64,000 nucleotides of DNA from positions 1-64,000 of the forward strand of contig JANDJZ010000050.1 of the NCBI GenBank assembly GCA_027943245.1, given 5' to 3'. Under the pieces are notes generated by a model, which did no database searches, was not told where the DNA came from, and saw only the letters and a program-made list of their open reading frames with translations. The DNA is from Acanthamoeba sp. SK_2022b. Lineage: Eukaryota; Discosea; Longamoebia; Acanthamoebidae. A program made the position numbers and the translations under genes. Positions 1-11,360 of the stretch are shown piece after piece; positions within the stretch are counted from its first letter, which is position 1, and each line of letters begins with the position of its first letter.

Positions 1-252
1 AAGCGGAAGGTGTGCGGAGTGATCCCGCTGAAGAAGGTGGCCGACATCAACTTCTACGTGACCCACGCGACGATGAAGAGGAACAACCTGATCGAGCTCA
101 AGACCAAGATCCTGGGCGGCGAAGGGGGCGCGGCGGGCGGTACCCCGCGCACCTACTACATGGAGGCGCCGTCCAAGGACGAGGGCCTGCGTTGGCTCAA
201 CGCCTTCCAGCAGGTCAAGCTCGACAGCCAGATCGTCAACGCGTCGTCGTGA
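1..252 (+). CDS. 3' end of a PH-domain protein gene (partial)
   Basis: An open frame enters from the left edge and stops with TGA at 250-252, giving about 83 residues of a C-terminus. The piece has the look of the second half of a pleckstrin homology domain: alternating beta strands (INFYV, IELKTKI, RTYYMEAP) followed by a helix with the nearly invariant PH tryptophan in LRWLNAFQQVK. A Gly/Ala-rich loop interrupts the last strands. PH domains bind phosphoinositides or protein partners at membranes. Upstream exons are outside the window, so the rest of the protein and its function cannot be judged. I see no intron in this part. Confidence in coding is good; the PH call rests on the tryptophan helix and the strand pattern only. 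Confidence 0.6.
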   Translation, partial: KRKVCGVIPLKKVADINFYVTHATMKRNNLIELKTKILGGEGGAAGGTPRTYYMEAPSKDEGLRWLNAFQQVKLDSQIVNASS

Positions 253-463
253 CCACGCCCTCCACCATCTTTTGTTGTGCTATTAAATCAACTCTTATCA
301 ACATGTTCAACGAGTAGCAAGATCAAGTAGCGACGTGTTCAAGTGGCTAGTGTCACGTGAAACCCAAGAAGCGTACAGTTGATTCAAAAATGCGTGCATG
401 ATGGTATATTTACACAACACCAAGATTCCCTTGGTGAGGAGGAAGAGGAGAGAGGTGGAGGCC

Positions 464-772
464 TTAAGAGGCGTAGCGAGAGTGGAACTCGGCCTCGGCC
501 TGGCCCATGTCGGGATGAGGGTCGAAGCGCGAGGCCTTGGAGTGGATACCGGCAAAGTGCGGGTCGTTGCGGTGGAGGCCAGACTCGTAGCGCGGCTGGC
601 GCCCAAAGACGTGGACGTCGGGCGCGCCCACGAGAGTGCGGTAGCCGATGAAGGTGCCGAAGCCGCAGGCGAAGGTCACGGGGACGAGGAGCGGGTAGAC
701 CTCGGGCGGCACGAACCTCTTGACGAAGCTGCCGATGGCGGAAGTGGTGGCCTTCTTGTTCATGGACTGCAT
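464..772 (-). CDS. B12D / NDUFA4 (MLRQ)-like small mitochondrial protein
   Basis: Intronless 102-residue frame. I chose the ATG at 772 (MQSMNKK); an in-frame ATG also lies at 763 and another far upstream at 844 that would add an unlikely Ser/Thr-rich leader. The core FVPPEVYPLLVPVTFACG followed by a short hydrophobic stretch and then a polar tail with NDPHFAGIH matches the plan of the B12D/MLRQ family: a proline-glutamate-valine-tyrosine-proline entry into one membrane segment. Family members are small inner-mitochondrial-membrane proteins associated with respiratory complexes I or IV; the exact partner here is unknown. Length fits the family (80-110 aa). The basic, Ser/Thr-rich start could act as a mitochondrial signal, which is inference. 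Confidence 0.6.
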   Translation of the reverse strand: MQSMNKKATTSAIGSFVKRFVPPEVYPLLVPVTFACGFGTFIGYRTLVGAPDVHVFGRQPRYESGLHRNDPHFAGIHSKASRFDPHPDMGQAEAEFHSRYAS

Positions 773-1157
773 GGTGGTTGGGAAGTGTGTTGAGTGGAGC
801 TTGCTGGTCAGGCGTGTAGCTGATTGTTGCGAGTGAGGAGACACATGGGCGTCCTCGGTTTATGTATGTGGAAGTGCGAAGTTGAGGCGAAACGCACGGT
901 GAATGTCGCCTTCTACTCCAGCTTCCATTGGCCTAACAGACGGACTGTTCGCGGCAAGTTCGCGGAGACGTGGAGCATATGACCCAATGGTAAAATTTAT
1001 GTCGACGATTCCGCAGGCCTGTGTTTTGAAACGCTTTCAAAATGGTTTTAAAACAAAATTCCTCCCTTGTTAAACCGTCGAATATTGCCGGTTCGCGAAA
1101 CAGCATGACTTTCTTAGAACCTAAACTTGCACACCCACTCTGCCCCCACACAGCAAC
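773..1157. other. Intergenic, divergent promoter region
   Basis: 385 bases between the starts of the minus-strand B12D-like gene and the possible small plus-strand gene. No ORF here looks like protein. The AT-rich patch around 1020-1110 could hold promoter elements, but I see no convincing TATA box. Confidence 0.4.
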
Positions 1158-1472
1158 ATGTCGTCCTCTGCCGGTGAGAACAAGAAGCCGCCCGCCGTGC
1201 CCCCCATCAAGGAGCAGGGCGGTGGGAAGGTATCCACAAACCAGGACCAGCAGACCAGCGGGCCGTCCGAATGGCGAGCCAACTTGAAAAAAACACCTCG
1301 GTACCCCACGGATCTTCTTGTGTAGGTTAATGGTTGGCAACTGATGCAGCATTTAAACAGGGACGAGCGACCCAAGAGCCCTTGTTTGCCCAACGAGGAG
1401 GTGTCCTTCAACCCGAGCTCTCTCCTCTCTCCTCGCTCAGACCTTGTCATCCTCTCTCCCCACTCGAACTAA
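1158..1472 (+). CDS. Possible small two-exon gene, unknown function
   Basis: An ATG at 1158 opens a frame starting MSSSAGENKKPPAVPPIKEQ. Taking GT at 1230 and AG at 1349 as an intron (120 bp) joins it in frame to an exon at 1350 that reads HLNRDERPKSPCLPNEEVSF and stops at 1470-1472, a protein of about 64 residues. Unspliced, the first frame stops at 1323-1325 after 55 residues. Both halves have a hydrophilic, Pro/Lys/Ser-rich composition typical of disordered protein, and codon use is GC-rich like the neighbours. I do not recognise it. No homology-type motif supports it, so this is a weak call. Confidence 0.25.
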
Positions 1473-1686
1473 AAGACTTGAACCACCAACCTCGGCAGCC
1501 TTCTTCATGTGCAGGCACGGTCAGGTACAGAGAGGCACTTGGGGTGGGTGGCATGCCAGTCACCCTCCCACACACAGCCAACAGAACACAAAAAGAAGAG
1601 TTGGAGGAGGTAGACAGTCTATATATTTTTTATCTTGATGGTGGTGCAGTGGTTAGCCAACTCTACCTCACCCACACCCTTCCTGC

Positions 1687-3883
1687 TCAGGCCTGAACCT
1701 CTCCGTCCCTCTCCTTTCCCTTGTCCGCATCGGACGCGGCGTGGTCGGTGGCGACCTCCATCGCCTCGAGGCCTTCCTCCTCTGAGGCCGGCTTGCCCTC
1801 GGCCGAGGCGAGCGCCTTCCTGTTGCGTGGCTTCTTGTAGCCCAGGCGCTTGGTCTGAGCGATGTTCTCCACATGTTCGAGCTGCTTGTTGGTCGTGCCG
1901 CGCTGCGCGATAAACTTGAGGATGGAATCGGAGAAGCCGGTGATGAGCATGTCGTTGGGGTGCTTGCCCTCGCTGACCTCGACCAGCGCCGCCCCGGTGC
2001 CGCACAGGTCGACCGAGACGAAGAGGAGGTCGGGGTTGACCTCCTTACGGTACTGGCGCATCACCGCGCTCACCGTCGTCCCGGAGCCGTTCGCCATCTC
2101 GCCGTGGCCGGGGGCGATCATCATGTCGGAGAGGATGACGAAGTTGTCGATCTTCTCCTTGCGCCGGATGAGGTCCTGCAGGTAGTCGAACGGGAAGTCC
2201 GTGCCCCCGCCCAGCTTCTCGGACTCCTTGACGACTCGCTTGACGTTCTCGAGGATCGTGTTCTCGACGAGGTCCACCTTTAGGTGGCACTTGTCGCCGT
2301 TCCGCGGAGGCGACGAGAAGATGCGGAAGTCGACCTCGTCGCAGCACGACTGCAGCATGAGGCCCAGCAGGATGGCGATCTCGAAGGCCTGCTGGATGCC
2401 CTGGCCCAGGCCGCCCTTGGCGGAGCGGCACGGCTGCTGCATGGAGCCCGACACGTCGCAGAAGATGACCGTGCGGCCCTCGACCGGGGGCAGGTTGTGG
2501 AGCGTGGCGAGGCGGATGGCCGTGTCGATGGCCTCCTGGTAGCGCCTGATGAGGGGCAGGTCGGGCACGTGCACAGGGATGATGACCCGCTTGCGGATCG
2601 TGCGCTTGGCCGCCATCTGGCGGCCCTTCCGGCCCTTGCCCTTCACCTCCACGAGCTTGTACTTGGACCCGTCGTGGTCGAGCATGTCGTTCATGAGCTG
2701 CTCGAGGTCGATGTCGATCGCCTGGTAGGCCGAGAGGAAGCGCCACGGCAGCTGGCGCGAGTTGGTGACCGAGCGCTCGTCGGTGAGTCGCGCCAGGACC
2801 TGCTCGTGGTGCTCCGGCGAGATGCCCGTGACGATGAGGTTGCGCAGGTTGCGCAGCATGGCCATGAAGGGCAGCTTCTTCTCGTCGATCAGCGACTGCC
2901 ACGTGCTGTGGTTGTTGCCCTGGGCCGACAGCCGCGTCTCCCACGTGACCGGCACCGGCAGCTTCATCCGCTTGCCCGCCAGCGACGCGTCAAACTCGCC
3001 CGCGAGGCCCATCTTGGCAAAGGCCTCGGGCGACTCCGGGTACTTCTTGCCGAGCAGCCCGCACACCGCGTTGGCCGGCTCGGCTACGTGCACCTTCCTG
3101 ATCAGCTGCTTCAGCGTCAGCTTCTTCTGCTTGGCGGCCTCCTCTTCGGTTTGCTTCGTCCTCGGGTCGGCTGCCCTGGTCGTCATTCCCTGCTTGCCGC
3201 CACGACCTCGGCCACGACCACCTCCTCGGCTCGTGGCCTGCGCGGCAGAAGAGACAGCGGGGGTGGCGGCGTCGGCAGCGGCTTTGGCCTCCTTGAGCTT
3301 GGCGAGCTTGGCCTTTTTCTTCAGGGCGTTCTCCTTGTTGTACTTGGCCAGCTGGTAGTCGTCGAACTCGAGGAACTTGTGTTGGACGGCAGTACGGAGG
3401 GCGGCGGGGAGGGACCTATCGGGCAGATAGCGGTCGGGCAGCTCCAGGAAGAGGCCGACCACGTCGAGCAGGTCGCTGGGCAGGCGCACGCAGCTCGAGA
3501 AGTAGCGCTCGAAGAACGGGTGGCACGGTTTGAGGTTGGCCGCGACGGCCATCATCCAGTTGGCCGTCGAGCGGATGTTGAGGTCATCGCGCACGTAGAG
3601 AATCACCTTCCACACAAACTCGGGGTCCTGCGCGGCGATCTCCTTGAGCAGCTGGCTCAGTTCGGCCTGCGTCTTAGAGGGCTCCGGCGCGTAGTAGCGC
3701 GGCTCATGGATCATCAACGCTGCACAGCAAAACAGAGCAGACAGAACAACGTAAGGGGCCACCAAAGGGTGCAGAACGGTGTGCAGCGGAAGCAGCGAGA
3801 TAGAGAGGCGTACCACACACTTTGTTGAGAAGCTTGAGCTTGAGGTCCTTGATCTCAATAAGGGGGGAGCCGGCCTTGTTCAT
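1687..3883 (-). CDS. TROVE + vWA domain RNA-binding protein, TEP1/Ro60-like
   Basis: Two exons: 3883-3814 and 3719-1687, intron 3813-3720 (GTACGCC...GTGCAG); 700 residues. The N-terminal two-thirds is helical (PEFVWKVILYVRDDLNIRST) and resembles the TROVE module of Ro60 and telomerase-associated TEP1. It is interrupted by an RGG-type patch (SRGGGRGRGRGG) that suggests RNA contact. The C-terminal part is a von Willebrand A fold with a complete MIDAS: FCDVSGSM (DxSxS), the threonine in GGGTDFPF and the aspartate in ILSDMM. TROVE proteins bind misfolded or small RNAs (Y RNA, vault and telomerase RNA in other lineages). The NACHT and WD40 parts of animal TEP1 are absent, so it is a minimal version. 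The last 50 residues are acidic and low complexity. Which RNA it binds is unknown. Confidence 0.82.
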
Positions 3884-4425
3884 GTTGGCGTGGTTGGTTC
3901 GGAACTAAGAAGGATAACGGGTGGTAGAGACGCCGCGGAATTGATGTGATAACCGTGGCAAAAAATAGCAATATATGTTGGCATAGACACTTCATATAAA
4001 AGGTTAGTAAAAAAACAAATCCCCATATTGTTTTCTTTTCCAAGTGGGAATGCATAAAGCAGACTAGCCATGTTTTTCACTTCATCAGAGAGGATGTCTT
4101 CATCCTTGCTGTAGAGCTCTCACTTGACACACCATATCACATCCTTCAATTACTTATGTTCCTCACACTGTGGTGAAGATATTCAGTGTGTAGGCCTATT
4201 GGTTGCCTACACTCACTTTTAGCAATATCTGGATTGAACAAGGGGCCTGCATACAATGGTATGCATCCTCACGTTGAAGTGCTTATTGAAGCCTTCTCTC
4301 TGGCTTTCTCAAGCTTTCTTGAGTCAGAAAGAAATTTCAGTCAATAATTTAGGTTACCAAGCCACCTTGTTTTTTGTTTTTGCTGTGGAAATTGGCCAAC
4401 ATACGATCAATTCACGTGAGGGCAG
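3884..4425. promoter_or_regulatory. AT-rich divergent intergenic region
   Basis: 542 bases between the starts of the TROVE gene (minus) and the kinase-SH2 gene (plus). The middle (3950-4400) is AT-rich compared with both genes and holds no protein-like frame. The plus-strand gene starts right after an AG-rich leader at 4415-4425. I see no clear TATA box. Confidence 0.4.
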
Positions 4426-7355
4426 ATGGCAGCTTTGCTTGGGTCGCGAGGGACCAACGACCCTCCCTTTTATAACGCTGATGTGCGAGACATTCTGCGT
4501 AGTATCGAGACCACGAAACATCAGAAGACGCAAATTGAGCAGAAATTGGCTGCCCATGTCGCCAAGACGATCGAAGCCAAGTTCGACCCTGCCATGCTCG
4601 ATGAATTGAGACAGTTGGAAAACGAAGAGCTCGAACTGGTGCGCATTGATGTCAGCTTGCGCGAGAAGCTGGTCGCTACACTTCAACAAGCCCGCAGGTA
4701 CGCTCGGTTCCTCCTTTTTCAAATGGATTTTATGAGGCCTCGCAAGGTGGGGGCGTGCGTCAATTTGTTCATTTCCTCTTCGACATCAACATGCGCAGGG
4801 AGGAGCTGCGGAAGGCTGGTGGCATGGACGTGAACGATGACAGCCTGCTGTGCCGCTCGGGTTCTGGTGGCTCGGTCGGCGTTCGGTACCTGCTCGCCCA
4901 CCCGTCTAGCCGCAGCACGGCCCCGCCTTTTTCTGATATGCCTGCGTTGCGTCTTGCCCGCGTGGATCAGCAACACGGTGGAGACTCGAATCGGGCGGAC
5001 CGGCACTGCTGAGCTGCGCTCGCGCCAGATGACCAATCCGTTCCTCGAGGGCAGGTGAGGCGCCCCTCCCGCGCGCGTCGTGGCTGGCGGTGCTCTTTCC
5101 TCCTTGACTGATCATGGTCGTGATGTTGTCGCCTTCAAGCCTCTCGGCTCAGCTGGGGTCATCGTCGTCTCAGGCGTCGGACTCGGCGTTCTCGCAGGAG
5201 TTCTTCTCTCTCAACCTTAAGCGCGACGAGATCGAGATCAAGCAGGAGGTGCCGCTGGGCAAGGGCGCCTACGGCTCCGTCTACGAGGGCAGGTGAGGCC
5301 CCACCCGCTCTCTCATTCCTAGCGTGCGCCATGTTTTCTGTTTGTGACCGAGCACGCACGCACACAGACTGCGAGGCCACAAAGTGGCTGTGAAGGTCAT
5401 TACACCCAAGTGGGCGTCGCAGGAGGAGATCGACGCTATCCTCAAAGACTTCAAGAACGAGTGCGCCCTCATGAGGTGCGTTCGCGCTCTTTCGCCCATC
5501 CCAGCACGCAACGCGCCTGCTGACAGGTGGGGCGATCGTCGGTCCGATCATTGCAGAAAAGTGGCCCATCCCAACGTGGTGCTCCTCATGGGCGTGTGCG
5601 TCGACGACTCTAGGAAGGAGCGCGAGCTCGTCATGGTCACACAACTGATGGAGGTACGGTTACGTCAATTTTTATTTCATAGTTATTGTGCATGAACTTT
5701 TTTTTATCATGCTTATTTTAGAGCCCGAGTCTAATCTTTTCTCCTTTTTTTCCCCAAATAATACAAAAAAAGAGGGGCAGCGTGTCCAACCTGCTGCACG
5801 ACCCCAAGAACCGCGTGCCCTTTAAGAGGAGGATGCGCTTCGCGCGCGACACGGCGCTCGCCATGAACGCCATGCACCTCTCCAAGCCTGCTATCCTGTA
5901 CGCGCTCCCTCTTCGATTCACCGATGTGCCCATTGTCTCACTGGTGTCGCGTGCGTTACGTGACGTCGGCCAGGCATCTCGACCTGAAGCCACACAACAT
6001 CCTGGTGGACAGGAACTGGACCGCCAAGGTCGGCGGTATGGCTCCCCCGCGAGTGCGCATCAGAGTGGGCATTTATCGCTCACAACGACACGCTACGCGC
6101 GGATGCAGATTTCGGTCTATCTAGAGTGCTGCAGGCGGACAAGAACAGAGGGCAGGCGGGTTCTCCCGGTACACCTCCCTGCCTGCCTGTTGGGGTTGAT
6201 GAATATGTTATTTTATATATTTTGTCTATTTTGCCATTTACAATTTTATCTCTAATTAATCTGATTGTTTTTGCATCTTCATGCAGTGTACATGGCGCCG
6301 GAGGTGCTCTCACAAAGGCCCTACGGACCCAAGGCCGATGTCTACAGGTAAGAAGAGATACAAATTTGTGTGTCCGGCCGGGCGACGCGATGGGCGATTC
6401 TCACCTACCATGGTCACTCTCGCTCTCTCGTTTCGCTGCACCACAGCTTTGGCATTGTTCTCTGGGAGTTGATCACCAGCCAGGTGCCCTACCAGGCCGA
6501 AGGATTCGCTACTCTCGAAGGTGCGCGTTTTGTTCGTCTTTGCTCGCTCATTTATTACTTTTTTTTTTTTTTTAATTATTCTTGTTTCCATAATAATAAT
6601 GCGTTTGTCCGTGCGTGCGTCGTCTCTGCAGAGGTGTACCAACACGTCGTGATTGATGGCAAGCGGCCCGCCATTCCGCCCAGGTGCCGTATTGCCACGA
6701 GGCCATCCTAGAACCTTCTGCTTGTCGTTGTCACACACACATCGACATGAACCGAACCTCACATCTTCCTCTTCGTGCTTGGCGTCGTGGCTGCGTTTGC
6801 GCAGGTGTCCTCCCCAGCTGGCCACGTTGATCAAGCAGTGCCTCGACTACGACCCCGAGAAGCGTCCCACGTTCCAGCAGATCCTGGACTCGCACGCGCT
6901 CGACGACGATGGTACTCGCGCCCTCCTCTTGCCCGCCAGCCCCTCTGGCCCTCTCTCCGCGAGCGCGTGCGGGTCTGACCGGCCTCTCGGGCAGTGATCG
7001 TGGACGTGAGCATCAGCGAGACCAACGCCCACGGGCGCACCTTCTGGAAGAAGTGCTTCAAGAAGAACGACGAGATCCTGGAGGTGCGTGGCGGCCCTCG
7101 TGATTGCTCATCATGGCATGGCATGGCATCTCACCATGACACGGCACGACGCGTGATACGACAGGTGGTCCCGTGGAAGCAGTTCGCGATGGCGCTCTTC
7201 CAGTTCTGCAACTACTCGTTCGAGGATTCGCTGCCCTTTGACGAGCAGCTGCCTGTCAAAGCCCTCAAACTCGCCCTCGGTAACCCACAACCGCCGCCGC
7301 CCAGCTTCCCGTGTTCAATGTCGCCACTCCCTCGCTTCACGATAGCACCCACTCA

Positions 7356-7394
<39 letters not shown>

Positions 7395-8491
7395 AACCAC
7401 AACAAACACCCATCTCGCAATCGCCAGCGCGTGATGAGTCCGTGACGATCGAGTGGTTCAGCAAGGTGCTGGAGTGGTTCGGCCCGTTCACGTTGGACTC
7501 CAGCTTTATCGACAACACCACCAAGACCATTTCCATCAAGTACTTCCGAGCCGCTTTCCCCTCGTCTGTCCGTTTGCCGCGTCTATATTTATATTTCCTC
7601 TCTTTTTTTTTCATTTATTACTTTTAATTACGAGTGTTAATTGTATTATTAATAATACTTTCTCAATGTCTGTGAAGGGGATTCTGGGGCGACATCACCA
7701 AGGACCAGGCCACGCAGTTCCTAGTGGGCAAGAAAGAGGTGCCCTTCCTCGTCACACAGCCAATACCACCATCGTCGTGGCATCTTCTCGTGTTCGCGAA
7801 CGGAATGCCTCACCAGTCTCGCATCGTGCGCAGGGCACCTTCCTGATCCGCTACAGCGCAGAAGCGCCCGGGTTCATGGCCATCACGGTCCTCCAGGACA
7901 GCGAGCCCGCCATCAAGCACTACCGCATCCAGCACAAGTAATTCCCGCGCGTTCTCTCTCTCTCTCTCTCTCTCCTCATCCAGGCAGAGCATGTGTATGC
8001 GTGCGTTGAACGAGTGCGCTGCTGACCCACGCGTCTCCTCCCCGTCGCTTCGCAAGGGCTGGATTGGGCTTTGTGCTCGGTAAGACCGAGTACAAGTCGC
8101 TGACGTCCCTCATCAAGTCCAACAAGGACGAGCTCGGCCTCGAGGTTCGTCGCCACCCCATTCTCCCCTCCTCCCTCTTCATGCTCTGTCAGTGGTTCGC
8201 CTTGGGCTGCGAGATCCTGAGGGGTGTGTGGTGTTTGATCCTGCAGCACCCACTCTCGGGGTCGCCCTTCTCTACCATGCTGAGGGCCCACGCCGCTCCG
8301 GTCCAGTCCGTCTACCACCAGGTTATCCTCACGTACGTGCTCCCAAGCTTACCAGAGACGAGTCTCTCTCCTTTTCCATTAATAATGCCGGTGCCTGGGT
8401 GATGTCGCCGGACAACAGGGAGGACGACTTGGACGACTCGGACTCGAAGAAAAAGAAAAAGAGCAAGAAGGACAAGAAGGGAAGGAAGTAG
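4426..8491 (+). CDS. SH2-domain tyrosine-kinase-like protein kinase (SHK family)
   Basis: Twenty-one exons: 4426-4697, 4799-4885, 4971-5054, 5140-5292, 5368-5475, 5557-5653, 5773-5897, 5974-6035, 6109-6168, 6287-6347, 6447-6520, 6632-6683, 6805-6911, 6995-7083, 7165-7279, 7428-7563, 7678-7738, 7834-7937, 8057-8144, 8247-8332, 8419-8491; sum 2094 nt, 697 residues. Residues 1-95 form a coiled coil. The kinase (about 180-450) has the glycine loop GKGAYGSVYEG, the VAIK lysine as VAVKV, the catalytic loop HLDLKPHN, DFG and SPVYMAPE; this set is TKL type. After a linker comes an SH2 domain (about 562-645) with GTFLIRYS carrying the phosphotyrosine-binding arginine. The tail ends in a Lys-rich run. 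Order kinase then SH2 is that of the Dictyostelium Shk kinases. Donors at 7564 (GTCTGT) and acceptors ending AAG at 5139 and 8056 are the least certain joins. Confidence 0.88.
7357..7393. repeat. (CA)n microsatellite in kinase-SH2 intron 15
   Basis: About 18 uninterrupted CA units inside the intron between exons 7165-7279 and 7428-7563. It does not touch the splice sites. Confidence 0.9.
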
Positions 8492-9000
8492 GTTGTGTGG
8501 ACAGTCTGTCTTATCGCCTTCCTGACCGGAGGTAACGTGAACATGAGGGGGGCACGCTCAGCTGACAGGAAAGAAACTTGGGCACCTGTGGGGTTGGCGC
8601 AGTCCTGCACGCTGCGAGTACTTCGCACCGGCTCACAATTAGAAAACGTTTATCACTCTGGCCCCACTGCTTCTGTGCAACACGGCCACAGGCAAGACCA
8701 AGAGATCAAAAGCGGAATTCATGGACGTCATTCAGGTCACGCTGGCTGTAGGACATGGCGCTGATGCACCAGGATATAGGCCACCGCTGGAGCAGGGGGA
8801 ACAGCGACGACGGTGCATTCTTCACCCTCTCTCCCTGCCTTCTTCCCTCGGTCACCTGTGCCTCGGGCTCTGTAGTGGCTCGGGCGATCGGTGATCCGCG
8901 CTTGGAAATTCGCACGCACAGTCTCAAGCGTGCCCACACACGCCACAAACCTAAAACAGTTCCTTACGCGTGTGGGAGACAAGACACAGTTCTGAAAACT
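8492..9000. other. Intergenic, no gene seen
   Basis: Follows the kinase-SH2 stop codon. Short frames on both strands lack protein-like sequence or splice logic. It probably contains the kinase 3' UTR and upstream promoter DNA of the next gene. Confidence 0.4.
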
Positions 9001-9036
9001 GATTGGTTGGGCTGCCACCACGCAACCTTTATAAAC
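9001..9036 (+). promoter_or_regulatory. Core promoter: inverted CCAAT box and TATA box
   Basis: GATTGG (inverted CCAAT) at 9001-9006 is followed by TTATAAAC at 9029-9036, about 70 bases before the ATG at 9107. Spacing and order fit a strong RNA polymerase II promoter for the secreted repeat protein downstream. Confidence 0.55.
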
Positions 9037-9106
9037 TGGTCAACACTTCTCCTGCAATCACTGACCAACTGAATCAACATCAACAACAACTAACTTGCGA
9101 ACTACG

Positions 9107-9653
9107 ATGAAGTTGTCAACTGTGTTGCTCCTCCTATGCGCCGTCCTGGCCATCGCCGTGGCGAGCGCCGCTGGTACGCCGCACTACTCATTCTACTGCA
9201 TGTGCGTGGGCTTTGGCTGACCACAGTACAGCGGACGGCAGTGGACGCCCCGGACCTGAGAAAGCAGAGAAGCACGGCAGGCCCGAGCCGGAGAAGGACT
9301 GCCCCAAGAAGCCTCATGAAAAGGACTGCCCCAAGAAGCCCTGCGACAAGGACTGCCCCAAGAAGGACTGCGGCAAGGACTGCCCCAAGAAGGACTGTGA
9401 CAAGGACTGCCCCAAGAAGCCCTGCGACAAGGACTGCGGCAAGGACTGCGACAAGAAGCCCTGCGACAAGGACTGCCCCAAGAAGGACTGCGGCAAGGAC
9501 TGCCCCAAGAAGCCCTGCGACAAGGACTGCGGCAAGGACTGCGACAAGAAGCCCTGCGACAAGGACGACAAGGAGTGCTTCTGGAAGTGCGTCAAGGTGT
9601 GCCACAAGAAGGAGAAGCACGAGGGCAAGAACAAGGCTGACAAGAAGGACTGA
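9107..9653 (+). CDS. Secreted Cys/Lys/Asp-rich repeat protein
   Basis: Two exons, 9107-9173 and 9268-9653 (intron ends at 9267), giving 150 residues. Exon 1 is a textbook signal peptide: MKLSTVLLLLCAVLAIAVAS then AA. Exon 2 is almost wholly built from short units such as KDCPKKPCD, KDCGKDCP and KDCDKKPCD, so Cys recurs every 3-5 residues with Lys and Asp between. The last 30 residues (ECFWKCVKVCHKK...) are non-repetitive and Lys-rich. With a strong promoter upstream and AATAAA at 9708 the gene looks well expressed. The regular Cys spacing could serve metal binding or disulfide cross-linking in a wall or matrix; neither is shown. It is not a recognisable metallothionein or defensin. I chose the acceptor that keeps the reading frame open. 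Confidence 0.75.
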
Positions 9654-9707
9654 GGACAATGGGCGTCCTGCCTCATACTTGCCGCGGTCTGGCCTACCTA
9701 CGCGCCC

Positions 9708-9713
9708 AATAAA
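9708..9713 (+). terminator. AATAAA polyadenylation signal
   Basis: Canonical AATAAA 55 bases after the stop codon of the secreted repeat protein. Confidence 0.6.
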
Positions 9714-9850
9714 TCCGGGGACTTTGAACGGACACTGTTTAAATTGTCGACGTGTGGCCTACGTGGCAGGTAATTTGCGCGGGCTCGAAAGTCTTTCGCA
9801 AACTCCGCTGCGGTGACTGCACTCATTGATTGATAGCTGAGCCAGAGATC

Positions 9851-10596
9851 ATGGAACCCGAACATAACAAGGATGAGAAGTTGGAATTAATAGAGGATGA
9901 CGTTATCCCAGAACAGAAGGTGGCAATTTCGCATCAGTGGATCCATTTTATTTTTATGAGAAAGTTACACATAGCTTATGTTGTTCAACTGTGCTTGTAG
10001 GAATACTCGCCCGTGGCCGAGGTGCTGGCCGAGTCCATAGTCGCGGCCGAGACCTTTTGGCATGCCACCGTCCGTTACATCAACTCATTCGATCGTACGC
10101 TCTCCCTGCGCTCGCTCTCTCCTCTGGCCTTTGTCCATCATGTTCGACTCATGATCCGTGTCATGTGTTTTCTCCGTGTTATTGTGTTCGCGCGCTGTTG
10201 TCTCGCGGCAAACCAGAGCGACACGGGGTGAGTCAGAGGGCGTGGGAGAAGACGGCGGAGGTGGGCAACATGGCGATGGCGAACCCTTACGTGGCAACCG
10301 CCGTCACAAAGGTGAACGAAGGCGTAGAGATCGCCAACACTATCTACGCACAGACCATGGAGCTCATCCAGGAGAAACGACGGGGCCTCATCGACAGCTT
10401 CTCTTCCTCCTCCACTTCGACCTCGCCATCTTCCTCCACCCACGAGAACGACAACTCGGTCGTGGTGGCCATTCACACCAACGACGACGACCTGCACCAT
10501 GAACAGCAGCTACTGCAACAGCAACAGCAGCAAGCAGCGCCACCGGCCGAACGCGAGACTCTTACGCTCGACATTCAGGTCAATCCGGATCTGTAG
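9851..10596 (+). CDS. Hypothetical protein with amphipathic helices
   Basis: Three exons, 9851-9919, 10001-10094 and 10217-10596; sum 543 nt, 180 residues. The start is acidic (MEPEHNKDEKLELIEDD). Residues about 24-120 are helical and Ala/Val-rich with small residues (SPVAEVLAESIVAAETFWH, NPYVATAVTKVNEGVEIAN), a pattern seen in lipid-droplet-surface and senescence-type proteins, though I cannot assign a family. The C-terminal third is low complexity: Ser/Thr run, acidic patch, then a glutamine run. No signal peptide or clear membrane segment. Splice phases agree at both introns, which supports the model. Function unknown. Confidence 0.6.
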
Positions 10597-11360
10597 GGCG
10601 CGCCCGACTTGGCCTCGTGTGCGGTGGGTGGTGGGCGTGGGCACAGCTGTGTTGTGTAGTGCCAATAATTGTGGGAATGGTGTCCATAAACAGAGAGAGG
10701 TTGGGCAAGAAGAGTACGAGAGTAACATGTTCGTTCGCACGGGGCGAGCAAGCGCGAATACCTTGAGGGCGGCCGCGGTGTTCTACTTCTGGCAAGGCAA
10801 ACAGTAGAGAAAGGGAGAAACGAGGAACACACAAAGCACCGCATGGCGGTTGGTGGTGAAAGATATCCCTCCCACCGATCGCCTGGGTCCCACGGGATTG
10901 GCCGAACCGGTGTGCGGTATTGGCCTTCCTTGAAAGCCATGAGGCACATAATTAGTGGCACTTGGGTGGCCCCACGGCGAAGCAGAAAGGCGATGAGTGC
11001 TGTGGATCGGCAAGCCATCCCAAGGGCGCCCAGCCACCAAACAGGGAACATTCCAAGCGTGGTTGCGAGTCTAGGGAGAGTCTCGGGTCGGCCGAACGGA
11101 ACAACGGGATCCCACCCCAGCACAGGAGAAGTACTCCACACAATTTTGGTCGGTTGCTCCAACTCCACAGCGCAGTACTTCGGCGGCGTACCCATTTTGC
11201 TCGTACCTCGTCTTTCTTTTCTATCACTCCTCCTCTTTCACCTCTGCACCACTCCTACACGCGACCGGAGAAGGACAACAGGTAGCGCCGCAAGAGCCAG
11301 AGCCCACGACACATTACCCCTCACACGTACAAGGTCAAGGACAACGATAAACGATTAGCC
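10597..11360. other. Intergenic, no gene seen
   Basis: 764 bases. Several overlapping short frames on both strands share no protein-like features. Probably the 3' UTR of the previous gene and the promoter of the four-TM gene. The last 60 bases before 11361 are rich in AC and GA. Confidence 0.4.

Noticed and set aside
2284..3828. 514-codon plus-strand frame opposite the TROVE gene
   Set aside because: Arises from GC-rich codons of the minus-strand TROVE/vWA gene, whose domains are clear.
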